Notes: generated by a model from the letters alone, not told the origin. 64,000 bases of DNA from RBG-13-51-18 sp963739395 (GCA_963739395.1 CAVUAE010000002.1:186001-250000); one strand, 5' to 3'; shown: positions 33,974 to 41,456, counted from the first letter of the stretch. Numbers and translations are program-made.

Positions 33974-34414
33974 ATGGCGAGAAAATACGAAAAACACTTC
34001 GTGACCAAGGATAATTCCAGTAAAAAATCCCCCGCTTATATATGCCCCGACGCCAAGACGACCAAGCGCATTGCCTGTATCGACCAGGATAACGTTAAAG
34101 GGGCAGAATTCGGGTGCGAGAACCTGTGGCTGTTACCCGGCGGACCTAAAGAGCAGAAACTGATGGACGCCAACACGCAGAAATATAGCCGTTACTTCGG
34201 GTTTTTCTCATTCAATTACGATAATATCCGCGACCTTTGTGCCGAGATGGAAGTCTACATCGGCGGCGAAAAACATATTGTTAAGGAAAGCGGAGCCATG
34301 TTTATCCCGGCTGGTTTAGAAGTAGGACCGATAACGTTTAAAAACATTACCAAGCCTATCTTCTTAACCATTGATACTCCGTGTGGCACAGGCATCGGCA
34401 AGAAGTGGGATTAA
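33974..34414 (+). CDS. Cupin-like protein lacking the metal histidines, paralog 3
   Basis: A 146-residue protein starting at ATG 33974 (MARKYEKHF), AAAGGA upstream. It keeps the fold-like ends shared with its neighbours (AEMEVYIGGEKHIVKESGAMFIPAGLEVGPITFKN matches the DEKHII..TSLVFIPAGLQHGPLYF pattern of paralog 4), but where the others have HAH it reads NTQKYSRYFGFF and the distal His is replaced by Val. It is therefore probably a non-metal structural or regulatory subunit, perhaps a partner of the proteins encoded on either side. It ends just before a strong terminator. Confidence 0.75.
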   Translation: MARKYEKHFVTKDNSSKKSPAYICPDAKTTKRIACIDQDNVKGAEFGCENLWLLPGGPKEQKLMDANTQKYSRYFGFFSFNYDNIRDLCAEMEVYIGGEKHIVKESGAMFIPAGLEVGPITFKNITKPIFLTIDTPCGTGIGKKWD

Positions 34415-34427
34415 ATAATACTAAATT

Positions 34428-34460
34428 AGAGCCCCGCCTGCAGCGGGGCTCTTTGTTTTT
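34428..34460 (+). terminator. Rho-independent terminator after the second cupin of the cluster
   Basis: Stem AGAGCCCCGC / GCGGGGCTCT with a five-base loop, followed by TTGTTTTT. It separates the third cupin gene from the first two. Confidence 0.9.
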
Positions 34461-34474
34461 AAGGAGGTGCGGTT

Positions 34475-34936
34475 ATGGCAAAAACAAAGTATGGTAAATA
34501 TATCATCAGTAAATTAACGCCGCCCCGTATTGAAGCTCCTTGGAGTCCCCCGAACATAAAAGGAGTTGGGAAGGGTAAAGGTGGACGCGTCCTTTATACG
34601 GATAATAACGTTATCCCCGGCAGCTTTTACACCGAATGTGTCTGGGTTACGCCCCGCCCACCACTTGATATGAAGGCTATTAAAAAGAAAACCGCCGGCA
34701 CGCAGCCCCATGCACATGATTATGATGAAATTATCGCCTTCTTCGGCACCGACCTCAACAATCCTTACGACCTTGGGGCTGAAGTGGAACTCTGGCTAGG
34801 CGATGAAAAACACATTATTACCAAGACAAGTCTGGTTTTTATACCGGCGGGACTCCAACACGGCCCGCTGTATTTTCGCAAGGTCTGGCGGACGGTTTTT
34901 CACTTTACTGCCGGGACAAGCAAGGACTACATGTAA
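34475..34936 (+). CDS. Small cupin-like protein, paralog 4
   Basis: A 153-residue cupin-like protein. ATG preceded by AAGGAGGTG, a perfect SD. Metal motif PHAHDYDEIIAFFGTD and distal LVFIPAGLQHGPLYF. The C-terminal RTVFHFTAGTSKDYM resembles that of paralog 2 (FHYTIGPGSTYV). A terminator stands in front of it, so it depends on read-through or on a promoter that I could not identify. A second terminator follows. Confidence 0.8.
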   Translation: MAKTKYGKYIISKLTPPRIEAPWSPPNIKGVGKGKGGRVLYTDNNVIPGSFYTECVWVTPRPPLDMKAIKKKTAGTQPHAHDYDEIIAFFGTDLNNPYDLGAEVELWLGDEKHIITKTSLVFIPAGLQHGPLYFRKVWRTVFHFTAGTSKDYM

Positions 34937-34942
34937 ACAAAA

Positions 34943-34969
34943 AAGGAGGCAAAAGCCCCCTTAATTTTT
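34943..34969 (+). terminator. Terminator after the cupin cluster
   Basis: AAGGAGGC-aaaa-GCCCCCTT (one A:C mismatch) followed by AATTTTT. Confidence 0.7.
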
Positions 34970-35007
34970 CTAGGAACAACCTACTTCGGTGATGAGCAAC
35001 TCCGTGT

Positions 35008-35262
35008 TTATAACTGCCAGAGGATAATGCCTACTGCTAATAATATCAAACCAAGGATGAGGGCAATCCAACCGCCTATCTTTAAGGCCGCCGGTTGGGG
35101 ACTCTTATAATGATTAAGGGTAAACTCTCGAAGGTCAGGTTTTTTGGAAAGGGAATCGAACAATTGCTTTTCTTCAAATATGCCCCAAAGAACCCCGATA
35201 ATTCCTAGGAATAATAGTATTCCACCCGAGATGACCAGTATCAGCGAATCCCCTTGAGGCAT
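35008..35262 (-). CDS. Small two-span membrane protein, hypothetical
   Basis: 84 residues with two strongly hydrophobic segments at about 7-27 and 62-82 (GGWIALILGLILLAVGIIL), joined by a charged loop containing KKPDLREFTLNHY. No family recognised. ATG start at 35262. It lies alone between the cupin cluster and the ribosomal gene cluster. Small size lowers confidence, but the two-span pattern and codon phase look real. Confidence 0.5.
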   Translation of the reverse strand: MPQGDSLILVISGGILLFLGIIGVLWGIFEEKQLFDSLSKKPDLREFTLNHYKSPQPAALKIGGWIALILGLILLAVGIILWQL

Positions 35263-35375
35263 GGTAACGACTATCCTTAAAGCAGCGTATTTTAGATAAA
35301 TATACGTTATTCAAAGGGATTTATCAACCAGGCGAGTCGGCCAGTTAAGCCCACCCGCCTGATTTATTTTAAAAG

Positions 35376-35831
35376 TTATTTAACTTCAACTTTAGCGCCA
35401 GCGGCTTCCAGTTTGGCTTTGGCAGCGGCGGCATCGTCTTTATTAACGCCTTCTTTAACTGGCTTAGGTGCGCCTTCCACTAGGTCTTTGGATTCTTTCA
35501 GACCCAGATTGGTTAGCTCGCGGACGGCTTTGATAACGTTAATTTTATTGGTGCCGATTTCTTTAAGAATAACGGTAAACTCCGTTTTTTCCTCGGCAGC
35601 CGGGGCGGCTTCACCTGCCGGGGCGGCGGCTACAGCGACGGGCGCAGCGGCGCTAACGCCGAATTCTGTTTCTAAAGTTTTGACCAACTCTGCCAGCTCT
35701 AACACAGTCATGCTTTTAATCGCCGTCATGATATCATCGATAGCGCCGGATTTCTTGGTTTTCGCTGCCTTGGGTTTCTTTTCTTCGACTGCTTCTTCTG
35801 CTTTAGCTTCTTTCTTTGTTTCTTCTGCCAT
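35376..35831 (-). CDS. rplL: 50S ribosomal protein L7/L12, with N-terminal extension
   Basis: Stalk protein that recruits translation factors to the ribosome. The C-terminal domain is canonical (EKTEFTVILKEIGTNKINVIKAVREL, then GLKESKDLVEGAPKPVKEGV). The N-terminal dimerisation helix begins at about residue 29 (AIDDIMTAIKSMTVLELAEL). Residues 1-28 are an extra Glu/Lys/Ala-rich segment, making the protein 151 residues instead of about 120-128. It begins one base after the rplJ stop, as usual. Confidence 0.97.
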   Translation of the reverse strand: MAEETKKEAKAEEAVEEKKPKAAKTKKSGAIDDIMTAIKSMTVLELAELVKTLETEFGVSAAAPVAVAAAPAGEAAPAAEEKTEFTVILKEIGTNKINVIKAVRELTNLGLKESKDLVEGAPKPVKEGVNKDDAAAAKAKLEAAGAKVEVK

Positions 35832-35832
35832 T

Positions 35833-36357
35833 TTATTTAGCCTCCAATTGATGCATTCTTCCCTGTAAAACCTGCGCTAGTCCCCTCATGGGACCCGCAA
35901 GTACATTGACCAGTCCGTAAATAGGACTTTGCATGCCACCGATAACTCTAGCCAGGAGCACTTCTTTAGTCGGTAATTTCGCTAAAATATTTAGTTCATC
36001 AGCGCTTAATATTCTATCCGATAAAAATCCGGCTTTGATATTCAAAGTTATCTTTGATACACGAAGATAATCGGCAATGACTTTCATCGTCTGGCTGGGG
36101 TCACCATAGCCGAAAGCTACCCCCATCGGGTCTTTGAAGATACCCGCCAGGTGTGTCAAACCTGCGTTTTTAGCGGCTATTTCTGCCAGTGAGTTTTTCA
36201 CTACTTTGTAATCGATTTTAGCGTCTCTTAATTTGTGTCGAAACTCATTTATTTCGGATGTTTTCAGTCCGCGGTAATCGGTCAAGACGCCGATATTAGT
36301 CTTAGTAAACAACTCTTGTAGACTTGCTACGGCTTTTTTCTTCTTTTCTGTCGGCAT
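35833..36357 (-). CDS. rplJ: 50S ribosomal protein L10
   Basis: Base of the L7/L12 stalk, 174 residues. Typical motifs: KKAVASLQELFTKTNIGVLTDYRGLKTSEI, a central rRNA-binding region (KVVKNSLAEIAAKNAGL), FKDPMGVAFGYG, and the C-terminal helix that binds L7/L12 (LAQVLQGRMHQLE). ATG with AGGAGG spaced normally. Its mRNA leader carries a recognisable L10 leader and attenuator, so expression is fed back by the L10-L12 complex. Followed by rplL one base later. Confidence 0.96.
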   Translation of the reverse strand: MPTEKKKKAVASLQELFTKTNIGVLTDYRGLKTSEINEFRHKLRDAKIDYKVVKNSLAEIAAKNAGLTHLAGIFKDPMGVAFGYGDPSQTMKVIADYLRVSKITLNIKAGFLSDRILSADELNILAKLPTKEVLLARVIGGMQSPIYGLVNVLAGPMRGLAQVLQGRMHQLEAK

Positions 36358-36401
36358 TTTTCATACCTCCTGAAATCCCAAGAACCCTCTGTATAAATAG
36401 A

Positions 36402-36430
36402 AAGTCCTCATGCCAAACGCACGAGGACTT
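36402..36430 (-). terminator. Attenuator hairpin in the rplJ leader
   Basis: AAGTCCTC...GAGGACTT with a 13-base loop. Its 5' strand (TCCTCG in the mRNA) is also complementary to CGAGGA at the end of the L10-leader aptamer, giving a mutually exclusive antiterminator pairing. The minus-strand T-run after it (TCTATTT) is modest. Confidence 0.6.
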
Positions 36431-36446
36431 AAAATCTATTTTTTTA

Positions 36447-36507
36447 TCCTCGGCAGGCATTTATTAAGTCCCTCAGCTAAGCTCGGGACACCCACTGTCT
36501 CGGGATT
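36447..36507 (-). promoter_or_regulatory. Ribosomal protein L10 leader (autoregulatory RNA)
   Basis: On the mRNA, GAGACAGTGGGTG is followed by a hairpin (TCCCGAGC...GAGGGA) and then the conserved TGCCTGCCGAGG near the end of the element. These are hallmark pieces of the L10-leader family upstream of rplJ. Binding of the L10(L12)4 complex would change antiterminator pairing with the attenuator at 36402-36430. Confidence 0.75.
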
Positions 36508-36527
36508 ACATATTCAATTGTCCTTAT

Positions 36528-36556
36528 ATTATACCACAGCTATAACGAGCTGTAAA
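36528..36556 (-). promoter_or_regulatory. Promoter of rplJ-rplL
   Basis: TTTACA (36556-36551), 17 bases, TATAAT (36533-36528) on the minus strand, starting at the end of rplA. The leader of about 165 bases contains the L10 leader and attenuator. Confidence 0.65.
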
Positions 36557-36557
36557 G

Positions 36558-37271
36558 CTAGCTAGCACTCAATTCCGTTGCCGCCGAAATATCCAGCCTG
36601 ACGCTTGGTCCCATAGTAGTCGTAATGTAGGCGCTCTTCACGTATTGCCCTTTAGCGCTGGCTGGTTTAGCTTTAACGACGGCTTCCATTACCGCCGTGA
36701 GGTTATCCACCAGCTTTTGCTCTTCAAAGCTGACCTTGCCAACTGGTACGTGAATAATTGACTGTTTATCCAGCTTATATTCCACCCTGCCCTTACGAGC
36801 GTCTTCGATGACGCGGGGTAAGTCGCTCATGTTGACGACGGTGCCGGACTTAGGATTGGGCATAAGGCCTTTCCTGCCCAAGACTTTACCGAGTTTACCG
36901 ACCTTGCCCATCATCTCTGGGACGGCAATAGCGGTATCGAAATCTACCCAGCCTTCTTCCACCTTTTTGATAATGTCGTCACCGCCGACGTAGTCCGCCC
37001 CAGCGCTGTTAGCGATTTTTTCCGCTTCGCCTTGGGCGAAAACGAGGACGCGAACTTTCTTGCCTAAACCATGGGGCAGTAATGCTATGCCTCTTATTTG
37101 CTGACCAGCGCTATGCGGGTCGAGTCCCATAAGCAGGTGGAGCTCCACTGTCTCATCGAATTTCGCGGGGGCTGACTTTTTAACCAGTTCAACCGCTTCC
37201 TTCGGCTGATAGGATTTATTTTTATCTATCTTTTCTGCGGCTGCTCTATATTTTTTACCGTGTTCTGCCAT
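36558..37271 (-). CDS. rplA: 50S ribosomal protein L1
   Basis: 237 residues, complete. Motifs: PKEAVELVKKSAPAKFDETVELH, GLGKKVRVLVFAQGE, GRKGLMPNPKSGTVV, and the C-terminal AYITTTMGPSVRLDI. L1 binds 23S rRNA at the mobile L1 stalk and is usually also an autogenous repressor of rplK-rplA mRNA. It follows rplK by one base. The promoter of rplJ begins inside its stop region, so rplK-rplA and rplJ-rplL are partly independent units. Confidence 0.97.
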   Translation of the reverse strand: MAEHGKKYRAAAEKIDKNKSYQPKEAVELVKKSAPAKFDETVELHLLMGLDPHSAGQQIRGIALLPHGLGKKVRVLVFAQGEAEKIANSAGADYVGGDDIIKKVEEGWVDFDTAIAVPEMMGKVGKLGKVLGRKGLMPNPKSGTVVNMSDLPRVIEDARKGRVEYKLDKQSIIHVPVGKVSFEEQKLVDNLTAVMEAVVKAKPASAKGQYVKSAYITTTMGPSVRLDISAATELSAS

Positions 37272-37272
37272 A

Positions 37273-37695
37273 TTACTCCACCTTTATGCCCATGCTGCGG
37301 GCGGTTCCTTCAACATTTCGCATGGCGGCTTCGATGCTGTTCGAATGAAGGTCCTTCATTTTAAGCTCGGCGATTTCCCGAATTTTCTGTCTGGAAATCG
37401 TTCCAGCAACCTCATGCCCAGCCATGCCACCGGCTTTTTCCAGATTCAAAGCCTTTTTAATCAGATCAGAGGCTGGGGGCGTACGGGTAACGAAGGTAAA
37501 GCTTCTATCTTCATACACGGTTATTTCTACCGGCACGATAGACCCAGCTTGTTTCGCCGTTCGTTCGTTATATTCTTTACAGAAAGCCATGATATTCAAG
37601 CCATGCTGACCTAGAGCCGGACCGACCGGCGGGGCCGGATTCGCCTGCCCGGCGAGTATTTGTAGTTTTATAACTGCTTTTACTTTCTTTGCCAT
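37273..37695 (-). CDS. rplK: 50S ribosomal protein L11
   Basis: 140 residues with the L11 signature: IKLQILAGQANPAPPVGPALGQHGLN at the N-terminus, TVYEDRSFTFVTRTPPA and the C-terminal RNA-binding domain ending RNVEGTARSMGI. It binds the GTPase-associated centre of 23S rRNA. ATG start with a typical SD (GGAGAAGCGAG). It is 17 bases from nusG and one base from rplA. Confidence 0.97.
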   Translation of the reverse strand: MAKKVKAVIKLQILAGQANPAPPVGPALGQHGLNIMAFCKEYNERTAKQAGSIVPVEITVYEDRSFTFVTRTPPASDLIKKALNLEKAGGMAGHEVAGTISRQKIREIAELKMKDLHSNSIEAAMRNVEGTARSMGIKVE

Positions 37696-37712
37696 CTCGC
37701 TTCTCCGTAAAT

Positions 37713-38246
37713 TTACAATTTATCTATCTGTAAAAAGTCAAGCTCCACCGGCGTTTCCTGGCCGAATAAGGAGAGAAGCACCTTGACTTTGCCTTTTTCC
37801 ATATTTATTTCATCTACCACACCCACAAAATCGATAAAAGGCCCATCTGTAACCCGGACGCTTTGCCCTTTGCGGAAGCCCACTTTGACCTTCGGGGCTT
37901 CGGCGGTCATCTGTTTTATTATTTCGCTTACTTCTTTTTCACCCAGGGGAGTAGGAGTATTGCCGCTGCCGACAAATCCGGTAACACCGGGAGTATTTCG
38001 CACGATACTCCAAGTTTTTTCGTCCATTTTCATCTCCACCAAAACATAACCGGGGAGAATTTTCTTGGTTATCGTCCGGCGGCGACCGCTTCGCACTTCC
38101 ATCTCATCTTCGGTAGGCACGACTATCTGCAAAATATCACTACCGGAGTCCATGAACTTAATACGTTGTTCGAGGTTCTTTTTGACACGTTCTTCATGCC
38201 CCGAATACGTATGAATGACATACCAATGTTTTTCAGTTTCCGCCAC
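37713..38246 (-). CDS. nusG: Transcription termination/antitermination factor NusG
   Basis: About 177 residues from a GTG at 38246 (MAETEKHWYVIHTYSG), six bases after GAGAGG; an in-frame TTG two codons upstream is less well placed. N-terminal NGN domain (KHWYVIHTYSGHEERVKKNL, TRR-like IVPTEDEMEV, GYVLVEMKMDE, and TPGVTGFVGSG) and C-terminal KOW domain (VGFRKGQSVRVTDGPF and GVVDEINMEKGKVKVLLSLF). It couples RNA polymerase to ribosomes or Rho. Gene order secE-nusG-rplK is the usual one. Confidence 0.96.
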   Translation of the reverse strand: MAETEKHWYVIHTYSGHEERVKKNLEQRIKFMDSGSDILQIVVPTEDEMEVRSGRRRTITKKILPGYVLVEMKMDEKTWSIVRNTPGVTGFVGSGNTPTPLGEKEVSEIIKQMTAEAPKVKVGFRKGQSVRVTDGPFIDFVGVVDEINMEKGKVKVLLSLFGQETPVELDFLQIDKL

Positions 38247-38327
38247 AAGCAACCTCTCTGTCCGAATTTCTGGGAAAAATCTTAAAAGTACCGTCCATAT
38301 AATAACCTCTGCCCCGCCGATAGCCCG

Positions 38328-38549
38328 CTATCCTTGCATGAAAAGCTTGCTTATGAGTTCGGAAAAACCAAAATCCAGGGTCCCTAGGACAGCGGAGAAG
38401 ATGATAGTAACGATAAGTACCATTCCGCTCAAGTACAAGACTTCCTGTGGCCACTTAAGCCAGACTACCTTTTTTAGCTCATTGATAATTTCGCTGAAAT
38501 ATCTGAAGAGAAAAAATTGCTTTTTCTGCGGTACAGTTGGTTGCATCAT
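38328..38549 (-). CDS. secE: Preprotein translocase subunit SecE
   Basis: 73 residues, a single C-terminal membrane span (VLYLSGMVLIVTIIFSAVLG) preceded by the conserved amphipathic helix and hinge: IINELKKVVWLKWPQEVL. It clamps SecY in the translocon. Position between rpmG and nusG is standard. The 75-base gap to nusG holds nothing recognisable, and no tRNA-Trp is present there. Confidence 0.93.
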   Translation of the reverse strand: MMQPTVPQKKQFFLFRYFSEIINELKKVVWLKWPQEVLYLSGMVLIVTIIFSAVLGTLDFGFSELISKLFMQG

Positions 38550-38579
38550 ATACGTTAACTTCCAAGCGCTTTTACGGCG

Positions 38580-38746
38580 CTACTTGGTCTCCTTATGCAA
38601 ACGATACATTCGGCAGCGGGGACAGTATTTGTTCAACTCCAAACGCTGCGAATCGTTCTTTCTATTTTTTGTAGTTGTATAATTACGCTCCTTGCACTCG
38701 GAACAGGCAAGGTAGATTACACCTCTTGCATCACCTTTTTTGCCAT
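38580..38746 (-). CDS. rpmG: 50S ribosomal protein L33, interrupted by a -1 frameshift at A AAA AAG
   Basis: Translation from ATG 38746 reads MAKK and then VMQEV before a TAA at 38719-38717. The other frame continues as a perfect L33: GDARGVIYLACSECKERNY, then TTTKNRKNDSQRLELNKYCP, then RCRMYRLHKETK, stopping at 38582-38580. The two cysteine pairs (CSEC, CPRC) are those of the zinc form. The junction is the heptamer A AAA AAG (38741-38735); a single -1 slip there, or one more A, gives the 55-residue protein MAKKGDARG... The gene begins one base after tuf and has no alternative start codon, so this is either recoding, a real lesion in an essential gene, or a homopolymer error. Confidence 0.85.
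38735..38741 (-). other. A AAA AAG slippery heptamer in rpmG
   Basis: In the zero frame the heptamer reads as codons xxA AAA AAG, followed by GTG. It is identical to the dnaX slippery heptamer and to the heptamer in priA at 60831-60825. Confidence 0.6.
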
Positions 38747-38747
38747 T

Positions 38748-39953
38748 TTATTCTATGATACTGGTAATAGTGCCAGCACCTACTGTTCTGCCTCCTTCAC
38801 GTATAGCGAAACGCAGACCTTTCTCCAAAGCTACGGGATAAATAAGTTTTATCTTCATATTGATGTTATCACCAGGCATAACCATTTCTACGCCTGTAGG
38901 CAGCTCGATGTTGCCGGTGACATCGGTCGTTCGGATATAGAACTGGGGTTTATAGCCGTTGAAGAAGGGTGTATGACGTCCGCCTTCATCTTTGGTTAAG
39001 ACGTATACCTGTGCCTCGGCATAAGTATGGGGTTTAATGGAGCCGGGGGCGGCGAGAACCATACCGCGCTCGAGATCTTCACGTTCGACGCCTCTTAACA
39101 GCGCGCCGATAGCATCGCCGGCTTCGGCTTGGTCAAGCATCTTATGGAACATTTCAAGTCCGGTGATGACGACACGGCGAGGCTCATGGTGCAAACCAAC
39201 GATATCAACTTCTTCACCAACTTTTACCTTGCCGCGCTCGACTCTGCCGGTTGGGACCGTGCCGCGTCCTTTAATGCTGAAGACATCCTCGATGTGCATT
39301 AAGAAGGGCTGGTCAGTAAGACGTTGTGGAGTAGGAATAAAGCTATCAACGGCATCCATCAGCTGCAGGATAGGTCCGCACCACTGACATTCTCTCTTAC
39401 CACAGCCACATTCCAGGGCTTTAAGAGCGCTAACCCTGACGATAGGCGTTTTATCGCCGGGGAATTCATATTTATTGAGGAGTTCCTTAATCTCAACTTC
39501 AACCAGCTCCAGCAGTTCCTTATCTTCCATGGCGTCGATTTTATTCAGGGCGACGACGATGTAAGGGACGAGTACCTGGCGTGCCAGCAGAACATGCTCT
39601 CTGGTCTGCGGCATGGGACCGTCCGGAGCGCTGACTACCAGTATCGCGCCATCCATTTGGGCGGCGCCGGAAATCATGTTTTTAATAAAGTCGGCATGTC
39701 CGGGACAGTCGATATGGGCGTAGTGCCGTTTTTCCGTTTCGTATTCGACGTGCTGGATAGCGATGGTCATACCCCTTGCCTTTTCTTCCGGGGCATTATC
39801 GATGCTATCGAACGGGCGGAACTGGGTCTTGCTATTTTGCTTCGACAAGACCAGTGTTATCGCCGCGGTTAGCGTCGTTTTACCGTGGTCGACGTGACCG
39901 ATAGTGCCCACGTTTACATGCGGTTTTGACCTATCAAATTTCTGCTTTGCCAT
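38748..39953 (-). CDS. tuf: Elongation factor Tu
   Basis: 401 residues. G motifs: GHVDHGKTTL (residues 19-28), RGMTI, DCPGHADFIK, NKID (about residue 138) and SALKAL. Domains II and III are complete, ending in GAGTITSIIE. A cysteine cluster CGCGKRECQWCG follows the SALKALE motif, replacing the usual short loop; it could bind a metal. It is one base from rpmG and 20 bases from the tRNA-Thr gene. The tRNA-tuf-rpmG-secE-nusG-rplKA order fits the cluster usual in bacteria. Confidence 0.98.
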   Translation of the reverse strand: MAKQKFDRSKPHVNVGTIGHVDHGKTTLTAAITLVLSKQNSKTQFRPFDSIDNAPEEKARGMTIAIQHVEYETEKRHYAHIDCPGHADFIKNMISGAAQMDGAILVVSAPDGPMPQTREHVLLARQVLVPYIVVALNKIDAMEDKELLELVEVEIKELLNKYEFPGDKTPIVRVSALKALECGCGKRECQWCGPILQLMDAVDSFIPTPQRLTDQPFLMHIEDVFSIKGRGTVPTGRVERGKVKVGEEVDIVGLHHEPRRVVITGLEMFHKMLDQAEAGDAIGALLRGVEREDLERGMVLAAPGSIKPHTYAEAQVYVLTKDEGGRHTPFFNGYKPQFYIRTTDVTGNIELPTGVEMVMPGDNINMKIKLIYPVALEKGLRFAIREGGRTVGAGTITSIIE

Positions 39954-39973
39954 TTCATCCTCCCTTTATTCCG

Positions 39974-40046
39974 AGCCCACATTCGGATTCGAACCGAAGA
40001 CCCCATTCTTACCAAGAATGTGCTCTACCAACTGAGCTATGTGGGC
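39974..40046 (-). tRNA. tRNA-Thr (GGT)
   Basis: 73-base cloverleaf on the minus strand with a 7-bp acceptor (GCCCACA/TGTGGGC), D-loop with AGCTCAGTTGGTAGAGC, anticodon loop TTGGTAA (GGT), and T-loop GGTTCGAATCC. No encoded CCA. Confidence 0.97.
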
Positions 40047-40119
40047 ATCGGTAAATATTATACCGATTTTAATTACTACTTGTCTATACTAGCTATATGT
40101 TTGAATTCCGAGTTTATGG

Positions 40120-40203
40120 TGGAGGGAGCAAGATTCGAACTTGCGTAGCCCTTAGGGCGGCAGATTTACAGTCTGCTCCGATTGGCCGCTCCGGCATCCC
40201 TCC
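40120..40203 (-). tRNA. tRNA-Tyr (GTA)
   Basis: Class II tRNA with a long variable arm. Acceptor GGAGGGA/TCCCTCC, anticodon loop CTGTAAA (GTA), variable arm GCCCTAAGGGC, T-arm GGTTCGAATC-like. CCA follows directly in the genome (40119-40117). Confidence 0.96.
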
Positions 40204-40228
40204 AGACATGACCTACCGCACTAACCCA

Positions 40229-40300
40229 AGCCCGAGAAGGGAATCGAACCCCCAACCTACCGATTACAAATCGGTTGCGCTACCGTTGCGCCACTCGGGC
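40229..40300 (-). tRNA. tRNA-Thr (TGT)
   Basis: 72-base cloverleaf on the minus strand: acceptor GCCCGAG/CTCGGGC, anticodon loop TTTGTAA (TGT), T-loop GGTTCGATTCC. First gene of the tRNA-tuf transcript. Confidence 0.96.
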
Positions 40301-40346
40301 ACCTTACTCAAACCATGCCAGAAAAATAATAAAAGGCAACTTAAAT

Positions 40347-40375
40347 ATTATACGTGCGCTGCATGTTAAAGTCAA
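40347..40375 (-). promoter_or_regulatory. Promoter of the tRNA-Thr-Tyr-Thr-tuf-rpmG-secE-nusG-rplKA transcript
   Basis: TTGACT (40375-40370), 17 bases, TATAAT (40352-40347) on the minus strand, about 47 bases ahead of the first tRNA. Confidence 0.75.
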
Positions 40376-40422
40376 GCTGAAATCCTCGTGGTGAGTTCAT
40401 CGAACCAACGCTCCGCGTGAAG

Positions 40423-41067
40423 CTAACGGGTATAGATAAACCGTGTTCTCCTGCGGAAAAAGAACCCGGCGACTAGCCCCACTACCAGACCGCCTAAATG
40501 CCCCTGCCAGGCAATACCGGGAATGAAGTTCGGTACCGACCATAGGCCCATAAAGATAATAGCCCATGCCCAGAGAGGCATAGGTATTATACCCCAGATA
40601 TACACTTTCATGGTGGGCATCATCACCACCAGGGCGCCGGATAGAGCAAATATCGCTCCAGAAGCACCGATAGCCAAAGAATATGGGTCGCCCAGCCAGA
40701 TATAAAGCGCATTACCGACGATACCGCCAATAAAATAAACCAGCAGAAACCAGCCGGTCCCAATCAACTGATAAACCACACGACCAAAGAAGAACAAAAC
40801 GAGCATATTACCGAAAATATGCCAGAAATCAATATGCACGAACATATTGGTTACAATCGTCCAGGGGTGCTGTGTAAATAACGACGGTGCCAATCCAAAG
40901 TAGTAAGCGAGTTTATCACTATTTATAAAAGAAAATAAGTAGATAATGACGTTGATAATAATTATTATGTAAACAGGATTTTGAAGAAGACTGCCACCCG
41001 TCCACATCCTCCTCTGCGGCGGTGGCGAGGAGGGCTCTTTCATGTAATCTCTATCATCTAAGGGCAT
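40423..41067 (-). CDS. Rhomboid family intramembrane serine protease
   Basis: 214 residues with six membrane spans. Catalytic Ser in GASGAIFALSGAL (about residue 134-136) and His in WQGHLGGLVVGL (about residue 190) with the HIFGNMLVLFFFGRVV motif near residue 85 fit the rhomboid active site. Cytosolic N-terminus is Pro/Arg-rich (SSPPPQRRMW). A few aspects are those of bacterial rhomboids with unassigned substrates. The start is ATG 41067. No neighbours suggest a particular role. Confidence 0.93.
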   Translation of the reverse strand: MPLDDRDYMKEPSSPPPQRRMWTGGSLLQNPVYIIIIINVIIYLFSFINSDKLAYYFGLAPSLFTQHPWTIVTNMFVHIDFWHIFGNMLVLFFFGRVVYQLIGTGWFLLVYFIGGIVGNALYIWLGDPYSLAIGASGAIFALSGALVVMMPTMKVYIWGIIPMPLWAWAIIFMGLWSVPNFIPGIAWQGHLGGLVVGLVAGFFFRRRTRFIYTR

Positions 41068-41142
41068 GCTTTTACCTCATAAAAAAATAGGGAAACTCCT
41101 ATACTATATATTATATCAGCTTTGAATCATGAGCGCATTAAC

Positions 41143-41171
41143 TTGACTTAAAAGTAACGAAAGGCGATAAT
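41143..41171 (+). promoter_or_regulatory. Promoter ahead of the 66-residue membrane protein and tRNA-Asn
   Basis: TTGACT (41143-41148), 17 bases, GATAAT (41166-41171). Confidence 0.45.
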
Positions 41172-41231
41172 AAAACACTAGAAGCTTAAGCCTACGACTT
41201 GAATAAGGTTAGATAGTAAGAGGAAAGTTTT

Positions 41232-41432
41232 ATGAGTATTTTAACTAAAGTTTATGAGAATGTAATTAAAAAAGGCTTACTACCTATTTTTCTCTTTGTC
41301 ATATTTCTTGTTCTCACTGCCATATTTAACTTGTTAGATTTTATTGTACAAGGACCTCTAGGAGTAACACCTACCATCGTAAGTTTGTTAGTTACTGCCT
41401 TTATATGGCTAGGCTTAAGAGAGAATACTTAA
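41232..41432 (+). CDS. Small membrane protein, hypothetical
   Basis: 66 residues with two hydrophobic spans (GLLPIFLFVIFLVLTAIFNLL and TPTIVSLLVTAFIWLGL). ATG after AGAGGAAAG; a promoter fits upstream. AT-rich compared with neighbours. No family known. It lies between the rhomboid and tRNA-Asn. Confidence 0.5.
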   Translation: MSILTKVYENVIKKGLLPIFLFVIFLVLTAIFNLLDFIVQGPLGVTPTIVSLLVTAFIWLGLRENT

Positions 41433-41456
41433 TTATTAAGATTACTTATCACATAC

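Noticed and set aside
38700..38760. tuf read-through giving an EF-Tu-L33 fusion
   Set aside because: After the tuf TAA the frame does continue into L33, but read-through at this level in a major factor is unlikely and rpmG has its own ATG.
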